NCBI GenBank assembly: GCA_023420415.1
Contig: JAEZWF010000033.1
Span: 186,001-250,000, forward strand
DNA from: Actinomycetes bacterium
Lineage (GTDB): Bacteria; Actinomycetota; Actinomycetes; Actinomycetales; Dermatophilaceae
Reading direction: 5' to 3'
Length of the DNA stretch: 64,000 nt
A model generated the notes under the pieces. That model searched no databases and had not been told where the DNA came from. It worked only from the letters and a program-made list of their open reading frames with translations. A program made the position numbers and the translations under genes. Below, piece by piece: positions 24,800 to 33,533 of the stretch (positions are counted from its first letter, which is position 1; the number at the start of each line of letters is the position of its first letter).

Positions 24800-26950
24800 A
24801 TGGCGCTGGTCGCAACCACCCTGCGCTACCCGAACAGGGCCGAGTGGGTCGAAGCCACGCGGTGCCTGACGCCCGATGACCCGGGCCTGGTGCGCAGGGT
24901 CACTCGCGTTGCCCGCGCGGCCCGCACGGGGAAGGGCGTCGTCCTCGACGGCTCCGGCCGCGCCGACCAGGTCGCGGCCGCGGTGGCTGCGCGGGTCGCG
25001 CCTCGGACCCCGCTGCTGCTCACCGACTGCACCTGGTCGACCGGCGGCTCGCTGCTCGACCGGGCACTCACCCGGTTCGGGGTGCGGCTGCTGGACCGGC
25101 CCAACGTCACCTTCAGCGTGGGGTCGAAGGCCGAGGCCGAGGTCTTCCCGCGCACGTGGCGGATCGCCCCCGACCGGGTGACCTACGCCTCGTGGTACCA
25201 CGGCGTCCCGGACGGCGACCCGCTCGACGACGTGCGCCACGACGGGCCGGTCTTCGCCGGCGGGCAGTCGGTGCGCGACTACCGGCCGTTCCTCGAGGCC
25301 ATGGCCCTGCTGCGCGTGCCGGCCCTGGTGTCCGCACCCGACTTCGCGCTGCCGCACGACACCCCGGTGCCGCCGGAGGTCGACGTGCGCGAGCTCGCAC
25401 CCGCTGCCTACGACCAGGCCCTGCGGGCGGCCAGCGTCGTCGTCGTGCCGCTGCAGCAGCGCGACGACCGCGCCGCCGGGCAGTCGACCTACCTCACCGC
25501 GATGGCGCTCGGCAAGCTCGTCGTCGTCACCGACAGCCTCGGGGTGCGCGAGCACGTCGAGGACGGCGTCACCGGGATCGTCGTCGAGCCCACGCCGGAG
25601 GCCATCGCCGACGCCCTGCGCTGGGCCCTCGATCCCGCGAACACCGTTGCGGTGCAACGGATCCGGGCTGCTGCCCAGGACCTCGTCACCACCCACTTCT
25701 CACCCGCACGGCACATCGCCAGGCTCGTCGAGCTCGCCGGCCGGCTCGGGGTGCCCGAGCCGGGGAAGTCGGCGCGGGCCAGGCGCGTCGTCATGGTCGA
25801 GTTCCCCCCTGCCGGCGGGCTGTTCCAGTTCGCCGTGCAGCTGGGCGAGGGTCTGGCCCGCCGGGGCCACGACGTCGACGTCCTCACCGGGCCACGGCCG
25901 GAGCTGCGCTCACGCGAGCCCCACTGCCGCATCAGCCCGGTGCTGGCCACCTGGCACCCGCACGACGAGAAGCCACCGCCCGCGTGGTGGCGCAAGCTGC
26001 GCCGCGTCGTGCGCGCCGGACAGCACGTCCTGGCCTGGGTCCAGGTCGTCGCCCTCCTCGCCGTGCGCCGACCCGACGTCGTCATGTGGTCCGCGTGGCG
26101 GTTCCCCGTCGACGGCTGGGGCGTGCAGGTCGTGCGGCGGGTGCTGCCCAACGCCCAGCTCGTCATGGTCGCCCACGAGCCACGCCCGCTGGTCGAGCAG
26201 GGCGGTGGTGACGGCGCGGCATACCGGGACAGCGGTCTTTTGACCCGGGCGCTCGCCGGTGCGTATGCCGTCGTCGACCACGTCCACGTCCTCGGCGAGC
26301 AGACGCGCCGGGTCCTCCAGGACACCTGGCCGACCCGCGCCACGGTCACCGTCATCCCCCACGGCGACGAGCGCATCTACCCCGCCGACTCGGTGAAGCC
26401 GGTCAGCGCGACCGGCCCGGACGTGCTCACGTTCGGCACCATCACGGCATACAAGGGCATCGACGTCCTGCTCGACGCATGGCCGCACGTCACCGCCCGG
26501 GTGCCCGAGGCGACCCTGCGTGTCGTCGGCCCGCTCAGCGCAGACATCGACGCGGCCGACCTCGACCGCCGCGCCCGCGCGGTCGGGGCGCAGGTGCACA
26601 CCGGTTACGTCGCCGTCGAGGACGTCCCGTCGGTGTTCGACCCCGCCCGGGTCGTGGCGCTGCCCTACCTGCGCAGCAGCCAGAGCGGTGTCGCCCACCT
26701 CGCCCAGACCTTCCGCCGGCCCGTCGTCGCCTCGCGGGTCGGCGACATCCCGGCCGTCGTCAACGACGGGGTGACGGGGCTGCTGGTCGAGCCGGGCGAC
26801 CCGGTCGCGCTGGCGAACGCCCTCGTGGAGCTGCTGGGCGACCCCGGCCTCGCCGAGCGCCTCGGCGACGCCGGTGAGCGGCTGCTCGCGGCCGGCTCGT
26901 CGTGGGACGAGGTCGCGGCCGCCGTCGACGCCGTCTGGGGGGAGCGGTGA
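24800..26950 (+). CDS. Tandem (two-domain) GT-B glycosyltransferase
   Basis: 716 residues containing two GT-B-type units. The first (about 1-315) ends in a GT4-like C-terminal domain (AAGQSTYLTAMALGKLVVVTDSLGVREHVEDG). The second (about 325-716) has a complete GT4 pattern: GGLFQFAVQLGEGLARRG, VTVIPHGDERI, FGTITAYKGIDVLLDAW, and QSGVAHLAQTFRRPVVASRVGDIPAVV. The N-terminal unit lacks a clear Gly-rich acceptor loop, so it may be non-catalytic or use an unusual acceptor. It starts the exopolysaccharide operon with an AAGGAG site before the ATG. Its stop overlaps the flippase GTG. Donor and acceptor sugars are unknown. Confidence 0.85.
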   Translation: MALVATTLRYPNRAEWVEATRCLTPDDPGLVRRVTRVARAARTGKGVVLDGSGRADQVAAAVAARVAPRTPLLLTDCTWSTGGSLLDRALTRFGVRLLDRPNVTFSVGSKAEAEVFPRTWRIAPDRVTYASWYHGVPDGDPLDDVRHDGPVFAGGQSVRDYRPFLEAMALLRVPALVSAPDFALPHDTPVPPEVDVRELAPAAYDQALRAASVVVVPLQQRDDRAAGQSTYLTAMALGKLVVVTDSLGVREHVEDGVTGIVVEPTPEAIADALRWALDPANTVAVQRIRAAAQDLVTTHFSPARHIARLVELAGRLGVPEPGKSARARRVVMVEFPPAGGLFQFAVQLGEGLARRGHDVDVLTGPRPELRSREPHCRISPVLATWHPHDEKPPPAWWRKLRRVVRAGQHVLAWVQVVALLAVRRPDVVMWSAWRFPVDGWGVQVVRRVLPNAQLVMVAHEPRPLVEQGGGDGAAYRDSGLLTRALAGAYAVVDHVHVLGEQTRRVLQDTWPTRATVTVIPHGDERIYPADSVKPVSATGPDVLTFGTITAYKGIDVLLDAWPHVTARVPEATLRVVGPLSADIDAADLDRRARAVGAQVHTGYVAVEDVPSVFDPARVVALPYLRSSQSGVAHLAQTFRRPVVASRVGDIPAVVNDGVTGLLVEPGDPVALANALVELLGDPGLAERLGDAGERLLAAGSSWDEVAAAVDAVWGER

Positions 26951-28434
26951 GCATGGCCACCCAGCAGGGCAGCACCCAGGGACGCAGCAACAGCCTCGTC
27001 ACCGGTGTCCTGTGGAACCTCGCGCAGTTCGGTGCCGGCCGGTTCGTGACGTTCGTCGTCACCATCGTGCTGGCGCGCCTCGTCGAGCCGTCGGCGTTCG
27101 GTCTGCTCGCACTCGGGCTCGTCGCGCTCGGCGTCTTCGACCGGCTCAAGGACGTCGGTGTCGGCCAAGGGCTGGTGCAGCGTCCCGGACCGTGGTCCAG
27201 GCTCGCCCCGACCGGGTTCACCCTCACCGTGTCAGGCGCCATCGTGCTGGCCGGTCTGTGTGCGGTCTTCGCCCCGCAGATCGCTGAGCTCCTCGGCGAC
27301 CGCGCCCTGGCACCGGTGCTCCAGGTGCTCGCGATCAGCCTCGCCGTCAGCGGGCTGGCCGTGTTTCCCGACGCGGCGCTGCGACGGCACATGTACTTCC
27401 GGCAGCGCACCGCACCCGAGCTCGCCGGCGCCGTCGCCAAGGGCGTCGTGTCGATCGCCCTCGCGCTCGCCGGGTGGGGCGTGTGGAGCCTCGCCTGGGG
27501 TCAGGTCGCCGGCTCCGCCGCGACGACCATCGGCTACTGGATCGCCTACCGGCGCCACTCCGACGAGCCCATCCGTCCGGGGTGGGACCGGCCCGTCGCG
27601 AAGTCGCTGCTGACCTACGGCGGTCAGCTCGCCTGGGTGTCGCTCGCCGCCCTGCTGCTCGACAACCTCGACTACATCCTCATCGGGCGCCGGCTCGGGG
27701 CCGAGCAGCTCGGCTACTACACGGTGGCGTTCCGGCTGCCCGAGCTGCTCGTCATCAGCATCTGCACCGTCATCGGCCAGGTGCTGTTCTCCTCGTTCTC
27801 GGCACGCCAGGACGACGGCGCCGGTCTGCGCGGCCAGTACCTCGCGGCGACCAGTGTCGTCGCCATGGTCATCGTCCCCATCGGCGCCGGCCTCAGCGCC
27901 ACGGCCCCCGACGTGGTGCCGGTCGTCCTGGGCGACGCGTTCTCCGCGAGCGTGCCCGTCCTGCAGTTCCTCGGCATCTACGGCCTGGTCTACGGGCTGA
28001 CCTTCCACGCCGGCGAGCTCTACAAGGCCACGGGACGGGCGCACATCCTGCTCTGGCTGGCCGTGGTGAAGCTTGTCCTGATGCTGCCCACCCTGTGGAT
28101 CGCGGCCGGGCACTCGATCACCGCGGTCGCGGGCGCGCTCGTCGGGCTGCACGTCGTCTTCGCGGTGCTGCGCGCCGGCATCGTCCGGCGCTACGTGGGG
28201 ATCAGCGTGGGCGCCCAGGTGCGGGCCGTGATCGCGCCCGTCGTGGCCGGGGCCGTGATGTGGGGAGCGGTCGCCCTCGTCGGCGCCCTCCTGCCCGAGT
28301 GGCCGCACCTCGTGCGGTTGGTCCTGCTGATGGTGGTGGGCGCCGTGGTCTACCTGGGTGCGCTGGTCGTGCTCGACCGGTCGGCCATCGGTCAGCTGCG
28401 CTCCCTGGTCGGCCGGGTGCGGGGGCGCGCATGA
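26947..28434 (+). CDS. Polysaccharide flippase (Wzx-like, MOP superfamily)
   Basis: 495 residues with 12-14 predicted membrane helices; the N-terminus (LVTGVLWNLAQFGAGRFVTF, LARLVEPSAFGLLALGLV) and a LLDNLDYILIGRRLGAEQLGYYTVAFRLPE segment are typical of oligosaccharide flippases (PF01943/MviN-like). It should move lipid-linked repeat units across the membrane for polymerisation by the ligase/polymerase four genes downstream. GTG at 26947 overlaps the previous stop; the ATG two codons later is the alternative. Confidence 0.9.
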   Translation: MSMATQQGSTQGRSNSLVTGVLWNLAQFGAGRFVTFVVTIVLARLVEPSAFGLLALGLVALGVFDRLKDVGVGQGLVQRPGPWSRLAPTGFTLTVSGAIVLAGLCAVFAPQIAELLGDRALAPVLQVLAISLAVSGLAVFPDAALRRHMYFRQRTAPELAGAVAKGVVSIALALAGWGVWSLAWGQVAGSAATTIGYWIAYRRHSDEPIRPGWDRPVAKSLLTYGGQLAWVSLAALLLDNLDYILIGRRLGAEQLGYYTVAFRLPELLVISICTVIGQVLFSSFSARQDDGAGLRGQYLAATSVVAMVIVPIGAGLSATAPDVVPVVLGDAFSASVPVLQFLGIYGLVYGLTFHAGELYKATGRAHILLWLAVVKLVLMLPTLWIAAGHSITAVAGALVGLHVVFAVLRAGIVRRYVGISVGAQVRAVIAPVVAGAVMWGAVALVGALLPEWPHLVRLVLLMVVGAVVYLGALVVLDRSAIGQLRSLVGRVRGRA

Positions 28435-29918
28435 GTGGGCACACCGAGCGGCTGGCCGGACTCGCCGTCCTGTCGGCCGTGATCGGCGACGCACGCAGCG
28501 TCCACGTGCGCGCCGACGACGTCGACCCCGCGCTGTGGGCCAGCGGACGCCACCTGCTCGTCGACCGGCCGGGCGGCGACACGGCAGCGGTCATCGTCGC
28601 CGACGGTGTCGACGACGCCGCCGCGAAGCTCGACGCCGTCGCCGCCGAGGTGGGCGAGACCAACACCCTGCGTGGTCCGGTCTGGGTGCTGTGGCGCGGC
28701 CAGCGCGCACGAGCGGTGGAGGACGCCGCAGCCCGGGCCCGACTGGCCGTGCACGCGGCGTTCCGCTGCACCGCCTCGCCGTCCGCGCCGGTCCACCTCG
28801 TGCGCGAGGGCCCCGGTGGGGCCACCCGGTGGTTCGGCGCGGCGGTCCGCGAGCGGTGGGGCTGGCGCAGCCGGATCGGGGCCCTGGCCAACCAGGTGCC
28901 GGCCATCGGCCAGCGCTTCTTCGAGGGCCGCGCGCTGCTGCTCGCCCCGCGCGAGGACACCCTGCGCTGGCCGGGAGCCGTCACGGCGGGCTCGACGCCG
29001 GCGGTGCTGCACCTGGCCAGTGGCACCAGCTCCGGCCGGGCCGTGCTCACGTGGGCTGACGAGTCCGGAAATCCCTTGGCCCACACCAAGGTCGGACTCT
29101 CGGAGCACTCGGCTGGACTCTCGGTGGAGGCCCACACCCTGACCGTGCTGGCCACCATGGGCGGCCTCGAAGGATCGGTGCCGCGGCTCGCGCAGTGGCA
29201 GGAGGCGGCCCACTGGCTCACGCTCACCCAGTCCCACCTGGCGGGCCGGGCGATCCATCCGCCGGCACCCGGCACCCCCGGTGCCGCGACCACACTCCAC
29301 GACCTCGATTCGCGGGTCTCGGCCTGGGTGCGCGAGCTGGCGCTGGCGAGCCGCAGCGTCGCGCTCGGTGAGCTGCCCGCGACCGACCCGTCGGTCGCCG
29401 CCACGGTCGCAGGGGACTTCGACGACCCTGGCCTTGCTGAGGCGGTGCTGCGCGGGCTCGTGGTCGCCAAGGAACGCCCCAGCGTCCTGCACGGTGACCT
29501 GTGGCGGGGCAACGTGCTGCAGGCCCCCGATGGCACCTCGCTGCGGGTCATCGACTGGGAGTCGGCCCGCGTGGGCCACCCCGTCTTCGACCTCCTCACC
29601 TGGGTCGTGACCCAGCGCAGCTCGGGCGGCCCCGTCGGCCCGGCCTTCACCGAGGCCCTCACCGTCGAGGGCGACGGCGCAGTCACGGCCGAGCGCGTGG
29701 CCTCCCTGCTGGCCGCGATCGACCAGGAGCTCGACACCGACGACGTCGAGGCCCTCGTGCTCGCCCAGCTGGTCCTCATCGCCCTCGAGGGCGGCCCGGC
29801 CACGCCGTCGGAGGCCAGGCAGCGCGAGTGGCTCGCCGCCGTCGAGTCGGTCTGGCAGGCGTGGCAGCGTGACGGGTCGCCGTGGCGTCCCGCCGCCATG
29901 GGGCAGGTGCGGGCATGA
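28431..29918 (+). CDS. Aminoglycoside-phosphotransferase-like kinase in the EPS operon
   Basis: 495 residues. The C-terminal part carries the APH/choline-kinase catalytic core: H354-G-D-L-W-R-G-N (catalytic Asp plus metal Asn) and VIDWESARVGHPVFDLL (the DxE-type metal site). The N-terminal 200 residues have no recognised family for me and may bind the substrate. Because the gene is translationally coupled on both sides (4-nt overlaps) inside a polysaccharide operon, a sugar- or lipid-linked phosphate acceptor is more likely than an antibiotic. The substrate is inferred only from context. Confidence 0.75.
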   Translation: MSGHTERLAGLAVLSAVIGDARSVHVRADDVDPALWASGRHLLVDRPGGDTAAVIVADGVDDAAAKLDAVAAEVGETNTLRGPVWVLWRGQRARAVEDAAARARLAVHAAFRCTASPSAPVHLVREGPGGATRWFGAAVRERWGWRSRIGALANQVPAIGQRFFEGRALLLAPREDTLRWPGAVTAGSTPAVLHLASGTSSGRAVLTWADESGNPLAHTKVGLSEHSAGLSVEAHTLTVLATMGGLEGSVPRLAQWQEAAHWLTLTQSHLAGRAIHPPAPGTPGAATTLHDLDSRVSAWVRELALASRSVALGELPATDPSVAATVAGDFDDPGLAEAVLRGLVVAKERPSVLHGDLWRGNVLQAPDGTSLRVIDWESARVGHPVFDLLTWVVTQRSSGGPVGPAFTEALTVEGDGAVTAERVASLLAAIDQELDTDDVEALVLAQLVLIALEGGPATPSEARQREWLAAVESVWQAWQRDGSPWRPAAMGQVRA

Positions 29919-31036
29919 GACCGATCCGCGCCCTGCACGTGCTCGACTCGTTCAGCTTCGGCGGGGCCGAGCAGCTCGTCGCCAGCCTCGGCGCCCACCC
30001 GTCACCCGGACTCGAGGTGCGGGCCGCCAGCCTCGCCCCGACCGGGCTCGGTCGCGACGCGATGCTGCCACGCCTCGAGGCGGCCGGGCTGCGGCCCGTC
30101 CACCTCGGCGTGCGCCGGCTCCTCGACGCCCCCGGCCTGTCACGGCTGGTCGGCCAGCTGCGCCGCAGCGGAGCCGATGTCGTGCACGCACACCTCGGGT
30201 ATGCCGCGACGGTCGTGCCGCTTGCGGCTCGCCTTGCCGGGATCCCTTGTGTCGCAACGCTGCACCATGTGCCGGAGGACCTCCCGCGCGGCGAGTGGTT
30301 CAAGGAGCGCATGTCGGTGCGCGTGCCGACGCGGCTCGGCCGGCTGGTCTTCGTGTCGCAGTACGCCGAGGACGAGTTCGCGCGCCGCCACGGGCCCGCG
30401 CAGGACTCGTGGCGGGTCATCCACAACGCCGTCGACCTCGACCGCTTCCGGCCGCCGGAGCACCCCACCGAGCGGCCGCCGACGTGGCTCGCGCTGGCGG
30501 CACTGCGGGCGCCCAAGGGCCACGACGACCTGCTCCACGCGTGGGCCAAGGTCAGCGCGGCACATCCCGGCGCCCACCTCCTCGTCGCCGGGGACGGTCC
30601 CCAGGCCGACCACCTGCGCGACCTCGTCGTGCGGCTCGGCCTGCGGGACCAGGTCGAGCTGCTGGGTGCCCGCGACGACGTGCCCGAGCTGCTGCGGCAG
30701 GTCGACGGCGTCGTCTCCGCGTCCCACACCGAGGCACTTCCCACCGCGCTCATCGAGGCCGCAGCCAGCGGCCTGCCCGTCGTCGCCACCGCGGTCGGCG
30801 GCACGGCGGAGGTGGTGGTCGACGGGGTGACCGGGCGGCTGGTGCCAGCGCACAAGCCCGACCGGCTCGCCGACGCCCTGACCGCACTCGTCGACGACCC
30901 GGCCAGCAGGGCCCGAATGGGCGATGCGGCCCGCCACCACGCGCAGGACCATTTCGGAATGTCCCGCTGGGTCGACCAGCTCACCGATCTCTACACCGAG
31001 GTGCTCGGCACCCGCAGCAAGGAAAGGACACCATGA
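29915..31036 (+). CDS. GT4 family glycosyltransferase
   Basis: 373 residues, GT-B fold. N-terminal acceptor side: HVLDSFSFGGAEQLVASLG; VVHAHLGYAAT; the C-terminal donor side includes LRAPKGHDDLLHAW, HLLVAGDGPQADHL, and the EALPTALIEAAASGLPVVATAVGGTAEVV block with its conserved glutamate pair. It adds one sugar to the growing repeat unit on the cytoplasmic face. The ATG at 29915 overlaps the kinase gene stop. Confidence 0.9.
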   Translation: MRPIRALHVLDSFSFGGAEQLVASLGAHPSPGLEVRAASLAPTGLGRDAMLPRLEAAGLRPVHLGVRRLLDAPGLSRLVGQLRRSGADVVHAHLGYAATVVPLAARLAGIPCVATLHHVPEDLPRGEWFKERMSVRVPTRLGRLVFVSQYAEDEFARRHGPAQDSWRVIHNAVDLDRFRPPEHPTERPPTWLALAALRAPKGHDDLLHAWAKVSAAHPGAHLLVAGDGPQADHLRDLVVRLGLRDQVELLGARDDVPELLRQVDGVVSASHTEALPTALIEAAASGLPVVATAVGGTAEVVVDGVTGRLVPAHKPDRLADALTALVDDPASRARMGDAARHHAQDHFGMSRWVDQLTDLYTEVLGTRSKERTP

Positions 31037-31611
31037 CGTCCACCACGGACTCTCCCGCCACCCACCAGGAGCGGCGCCCGGTCTGGGCCGTCGCCCTCGC
31101 GCTGGTGGCCGCGCTGGCCGTCGGCGCGCTGGGCACGGCATACGTGCTCGCCCAGAACCCCGTCTATGAGGCGCAGGTCGACGTGCTCGTCTCCCCGGGG
31201 AAGGCGGCGAACGACTCCGACGCCGCGGCACTGTTCGACTCCCTCAGCCGCGGGCAGGTGGCCGCGACGGCCGCCGAGATCTTCCGCCAGGAGCGGTGGC
31301 GCGACGGGCAGGACGGCACGGTCGAGGCCGGCGTCGTCACGCCCAGCGCCGTGGTGCAGGTGACGGCCCAGGCGGACAGCGCCGCCAAGGCCACCAGCCT
31401 CGTCCAGGCCGTCGTCACCGCAGCCGACCCCGAGATCGACAAGGCGCTCGCGCCCTACCAGGTGGCGCGCCTGGACCAGACCGCCCCGACCGCTGACGTG
31501 GTGGGCCTGTCACGCGGTCTCATGCTCGTCCTCGTCCTCGTGGCCGCCGTCGTCGCCGGTGCGGCCGTGTGGCGGTTCGCCGCTGGTAGCAGGAGCACCC
31601 GCGGCGCGTGA
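31033..31611 (+). CDS. Wzz/YveK-like chain-length determinant protein
   Basis: 192 residues with a membrane helix at about 18-40 and another at about 158-178, bracketing an extracytoplasmic domain (QNPVYEAQVDVLVSPG, FRQERWRD, VVQVTAQADSAAKATSLVQAVV). This is the two-helix layout of polysaccharide co-polymerases, which set polymer length; there is no fused tyrosine kinase and no Pro-rich motif is obvious near the second helix. AAGGA site before the ATG, which overlaps the upstream stop. Confidence 0.75.
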   Translation: MTSTTDSPATHQERRPVWAVALALVAALAVGALGTAYVLAQNPVYEAQVDVLVSPGKAANDSDAAALFDSLSRGQVAATAAEIFRQERWRDGQDGTVEAGVVTPSAVVQVTAQADSAAKATSLVQAVVTAADPEIDKALAPYQVARLDQTAPTADVVGLSRGLMLVLVLVAAVVAGAAVWRFAAGSRSTRGA

Positions 31612-33533
31612 CCACCACCCCAGCCCCTCGGCGTGACGGCTCGGTCGGCGCGCTCGTCGTCGCCTGCCTGCTGGTCGCCGCGGAGTTCTCCGGCGCCTAC
31701 GGCGTGCTCGACCCGATGCTGCCCTTCTCCGGGTTCACGGTGCTGCTGGGGGTCGGTGCGCTCGCGGCCGCGTTGACGGTGCGCGACTGGTTCCGCCAGG
31801 TGCCGCTGGTCGTCCTGGGGGCGATGGCCGCCTACGTGCTGGCCCTCGCGGTCTCCGCCAGCCAGTCCGAGGTCGACCCGAGCGTGACCGCGACCGCGGT
31901 CACCGACGCCCTCAAGGAGCTCGCCTTCGTCGCGGTGCTGCTGGCCCTCGTCACCGCCTCGCCGCGGCGCTCGCGGTGGCCGGCGCTCGCGACCAGCCTC
32001 GCGGCGCCGCTGGCCGTGATCTGCGTGTTCGCGCCGATCAACGAGTGGGTCCTCGGCAACAGCTACTCCTTCGCCGGCTTCGACACGGTCACGACCGCGC
32101 TCGGCGTCGGCGTCATCGCGGCCCGTCACGCCGGCCCGGTCCCGGACGCGAACTTCTGGGGCCGCTTCCTCGTGCTGGCGCTGCCGTTCGCGCTGGTCAT
32201 CACCTCCCTGCTGTGGCGCGGTGTCGCCCGCCGCGCACCGCGCCGCTCGGTCCTGCTCGCGCTGGTGACCGCGGGTGGGGTGGGCGCCATCGTGGTCAGC
32301 ATCTACCTCACCGGTTCGCGGGGGACCTTCCTCGCGGCTGCCGTCGGGCTGGCCGTCCTCGTCTTCGCCGCCGGGGTGCCGTTGCGGCGCCTGTGGTGGG
32401 CCGTCCCGGCCGGTGGGCTGGTCTTCCTCATCCCCGGCGTCGGCAGCCGGCTGCTCAGCACGTTCAGCGTCTCCGAGAGCGCCCAGCGGGCCGGCGCGGA
32501 CGGGTCGGTCGTCGAGCGCCTCGCCACCCAGGAGGTGGCACTGCGGATGATCGAGCAGTCGCCCCTGACCGGGATCGGTCCCGGCGGGTATGCCGAGGCG
32601 TTCGCCCGCGAGGCCGCGACCACCGACCTGACGCTCACCCGCGTCGTCGCGCCGCACAACCTCTACCTGGCGCTGTGGTCCGAGTCGGGCATCCTGGGCC
32701 TGCTCGCCTGGGTGGCCCTCGTCGTGGCCGCCGGCTACCTCGCGGTGCGCGCGCTGCGCGCCTCGGCTGCCTCACCCGACCCGGTCGTCGCCCGACTTCG
32801 GCCGTATGCCGCCGCGGCGCTGGCCGGGATCGTGGCCTGGTCGGTGGCGAGCGCGTTCCTGCACCTGTCCTACGTCCGGATCCTGCTCATCGTCATCGTG
32901 CTGGCCGCGGTGCTCGACCGGGAGGCGCGGGCGGCCGCGGCACGGGAACCGGCCGTCGTCCACGACGTGGGCACGCACCGCCAGGACCGCGGCTCCTTCG
33001 TCGGCGAGGTCCGGGCCGGGGCCGGCTGGGCGCTCGGCGCCGGTGTCGTCACGGCAGTCGTCGCGGTCGCGGTTTCGCTCGCGCTCACCGGCGGCACCCG
33101 CACCACGCTGTCCGGGTGGCTCGTGCCCGTCGACGACGGCACCTACGCCCTCAGCCTGCGCACCCGGACCGCCGTCCTGCCCACCTTCGCGGTGGCTCTC
33201 GGCTCCCACTCGCGCCTGCTGGTGGACTCCCAGGGCGACCCCAACAGCGGGCTGGTGACGCTCACGGCCACCGGTCCCGACGAGGCGGACGCCACCTCGT
33301 TGCTCGAGGACGTCGCGAACCGCACGCCCGCGGTGCTCGAACGGACCGGTCTCGACCGGTTCTACACCGTGCGCTGGAGCGAGGTGCGGGTCGTGCCGTC
33401 GAGCGACCGGCTCGTCTCGGTCGTCCTCGCCGGCGCCGGTGGTGCCGTGCTCGGTGCGTTGGCCGGTGTCCTTGCGTCCATCCGCCGGATCCGTCCACGT
33501 CCGGCCTGGCGGACCATGGAGGAGGTCCCGTGA
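31608..33533 (+). CDS. O-antigen ligase/polymerase with C-terminal Wzz-like domain
   Basis: 641 residues. The first 440 hold about 12 membrane helices and the Wzy_C/O-antigen-ligase region (LTGSRGTFLAAAVGLAVL, then GIGPGGYAEAFAREA and APHNLYLALWSESGILGLLAW, the conserved large loop with its His). After a cytoplasmic stretch come another helix, a domain of about 120 residues (LLVDSQGDPNSGLVTLTATG) and a last helix, the same two-helix topology as the Wzz-like protein encoded just upstream. So polymerase and chain-length functions seem to be joined in one chain. GTG start overlapping the previous stop. Confidence 0.82.
   Translation: MTTTPAPRRDGSVGALVVACLLVAAEFSGAYGVLDPMLPFSGFTVLLGVGALAAALTVRDWFRQVPLVVLGAMAAYVLALAVSASQSEVDPSVTATAVTDALKELAFVAVLLALVTASPRRSRWPALATSLAAPLAVICVFAPINEWVLGNSYSFAGFDTVTTALGVGVIAARHAGPVPDANFWGRFLVLALPFALVITSLLWRGVARRAPRRSVLLALVTAGGVGAIVVSIYLTGSRGTFLAAAVGLAVLVFAAGVPLRRLWWAVPAGGLVFLIPGVGSRLLSTFSVSESAQRAGADGSVVERLATQEVALRMIEQSPLTGIGPGGYAEAFAREAATTDLTLTRVVAPHNLYLALWSESGILGLLAWVALVVAAGYLAVRALRASAASPDPVVARLRPYAAAALAGIVAWSVASAFLHLSYVRILLIVIVLAAVLDREARAAAAREPAVVHDVGTHRQDRGSFVGEVRAGAGWALGAGVVTAVVAVAVSLALTGGTRTTLSGWLVPVDDGTYALSLRTRTAVLPTFAVALGSHSRLLVDSQGDPNSGLVTLTATGPDEADATSLLEDVANRTPAVLERTGLDRFYTVRWSEVRVVPSSDRLVSVVLAGAGGAVLGALAGVLASIRRIRPRPAWRTMEEVP

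Noticed and set aside
28431..29918. Antibiotic-resistance phosphotransferase
   Set aside because: Only the kinase core is shared; the position inside a coupled polysaccharide operon and the unrelated N-terminal half make drug resistance unlikely.
31976..33529. Long N-terminal extension of the frame leading into the glycosyltransferase at 33530
   Set aside because: The upstream part is a shadow of the O-antigen polymerase gene; the GTG at 33530 overlaps that gene's stop like all other junctions in the operon.
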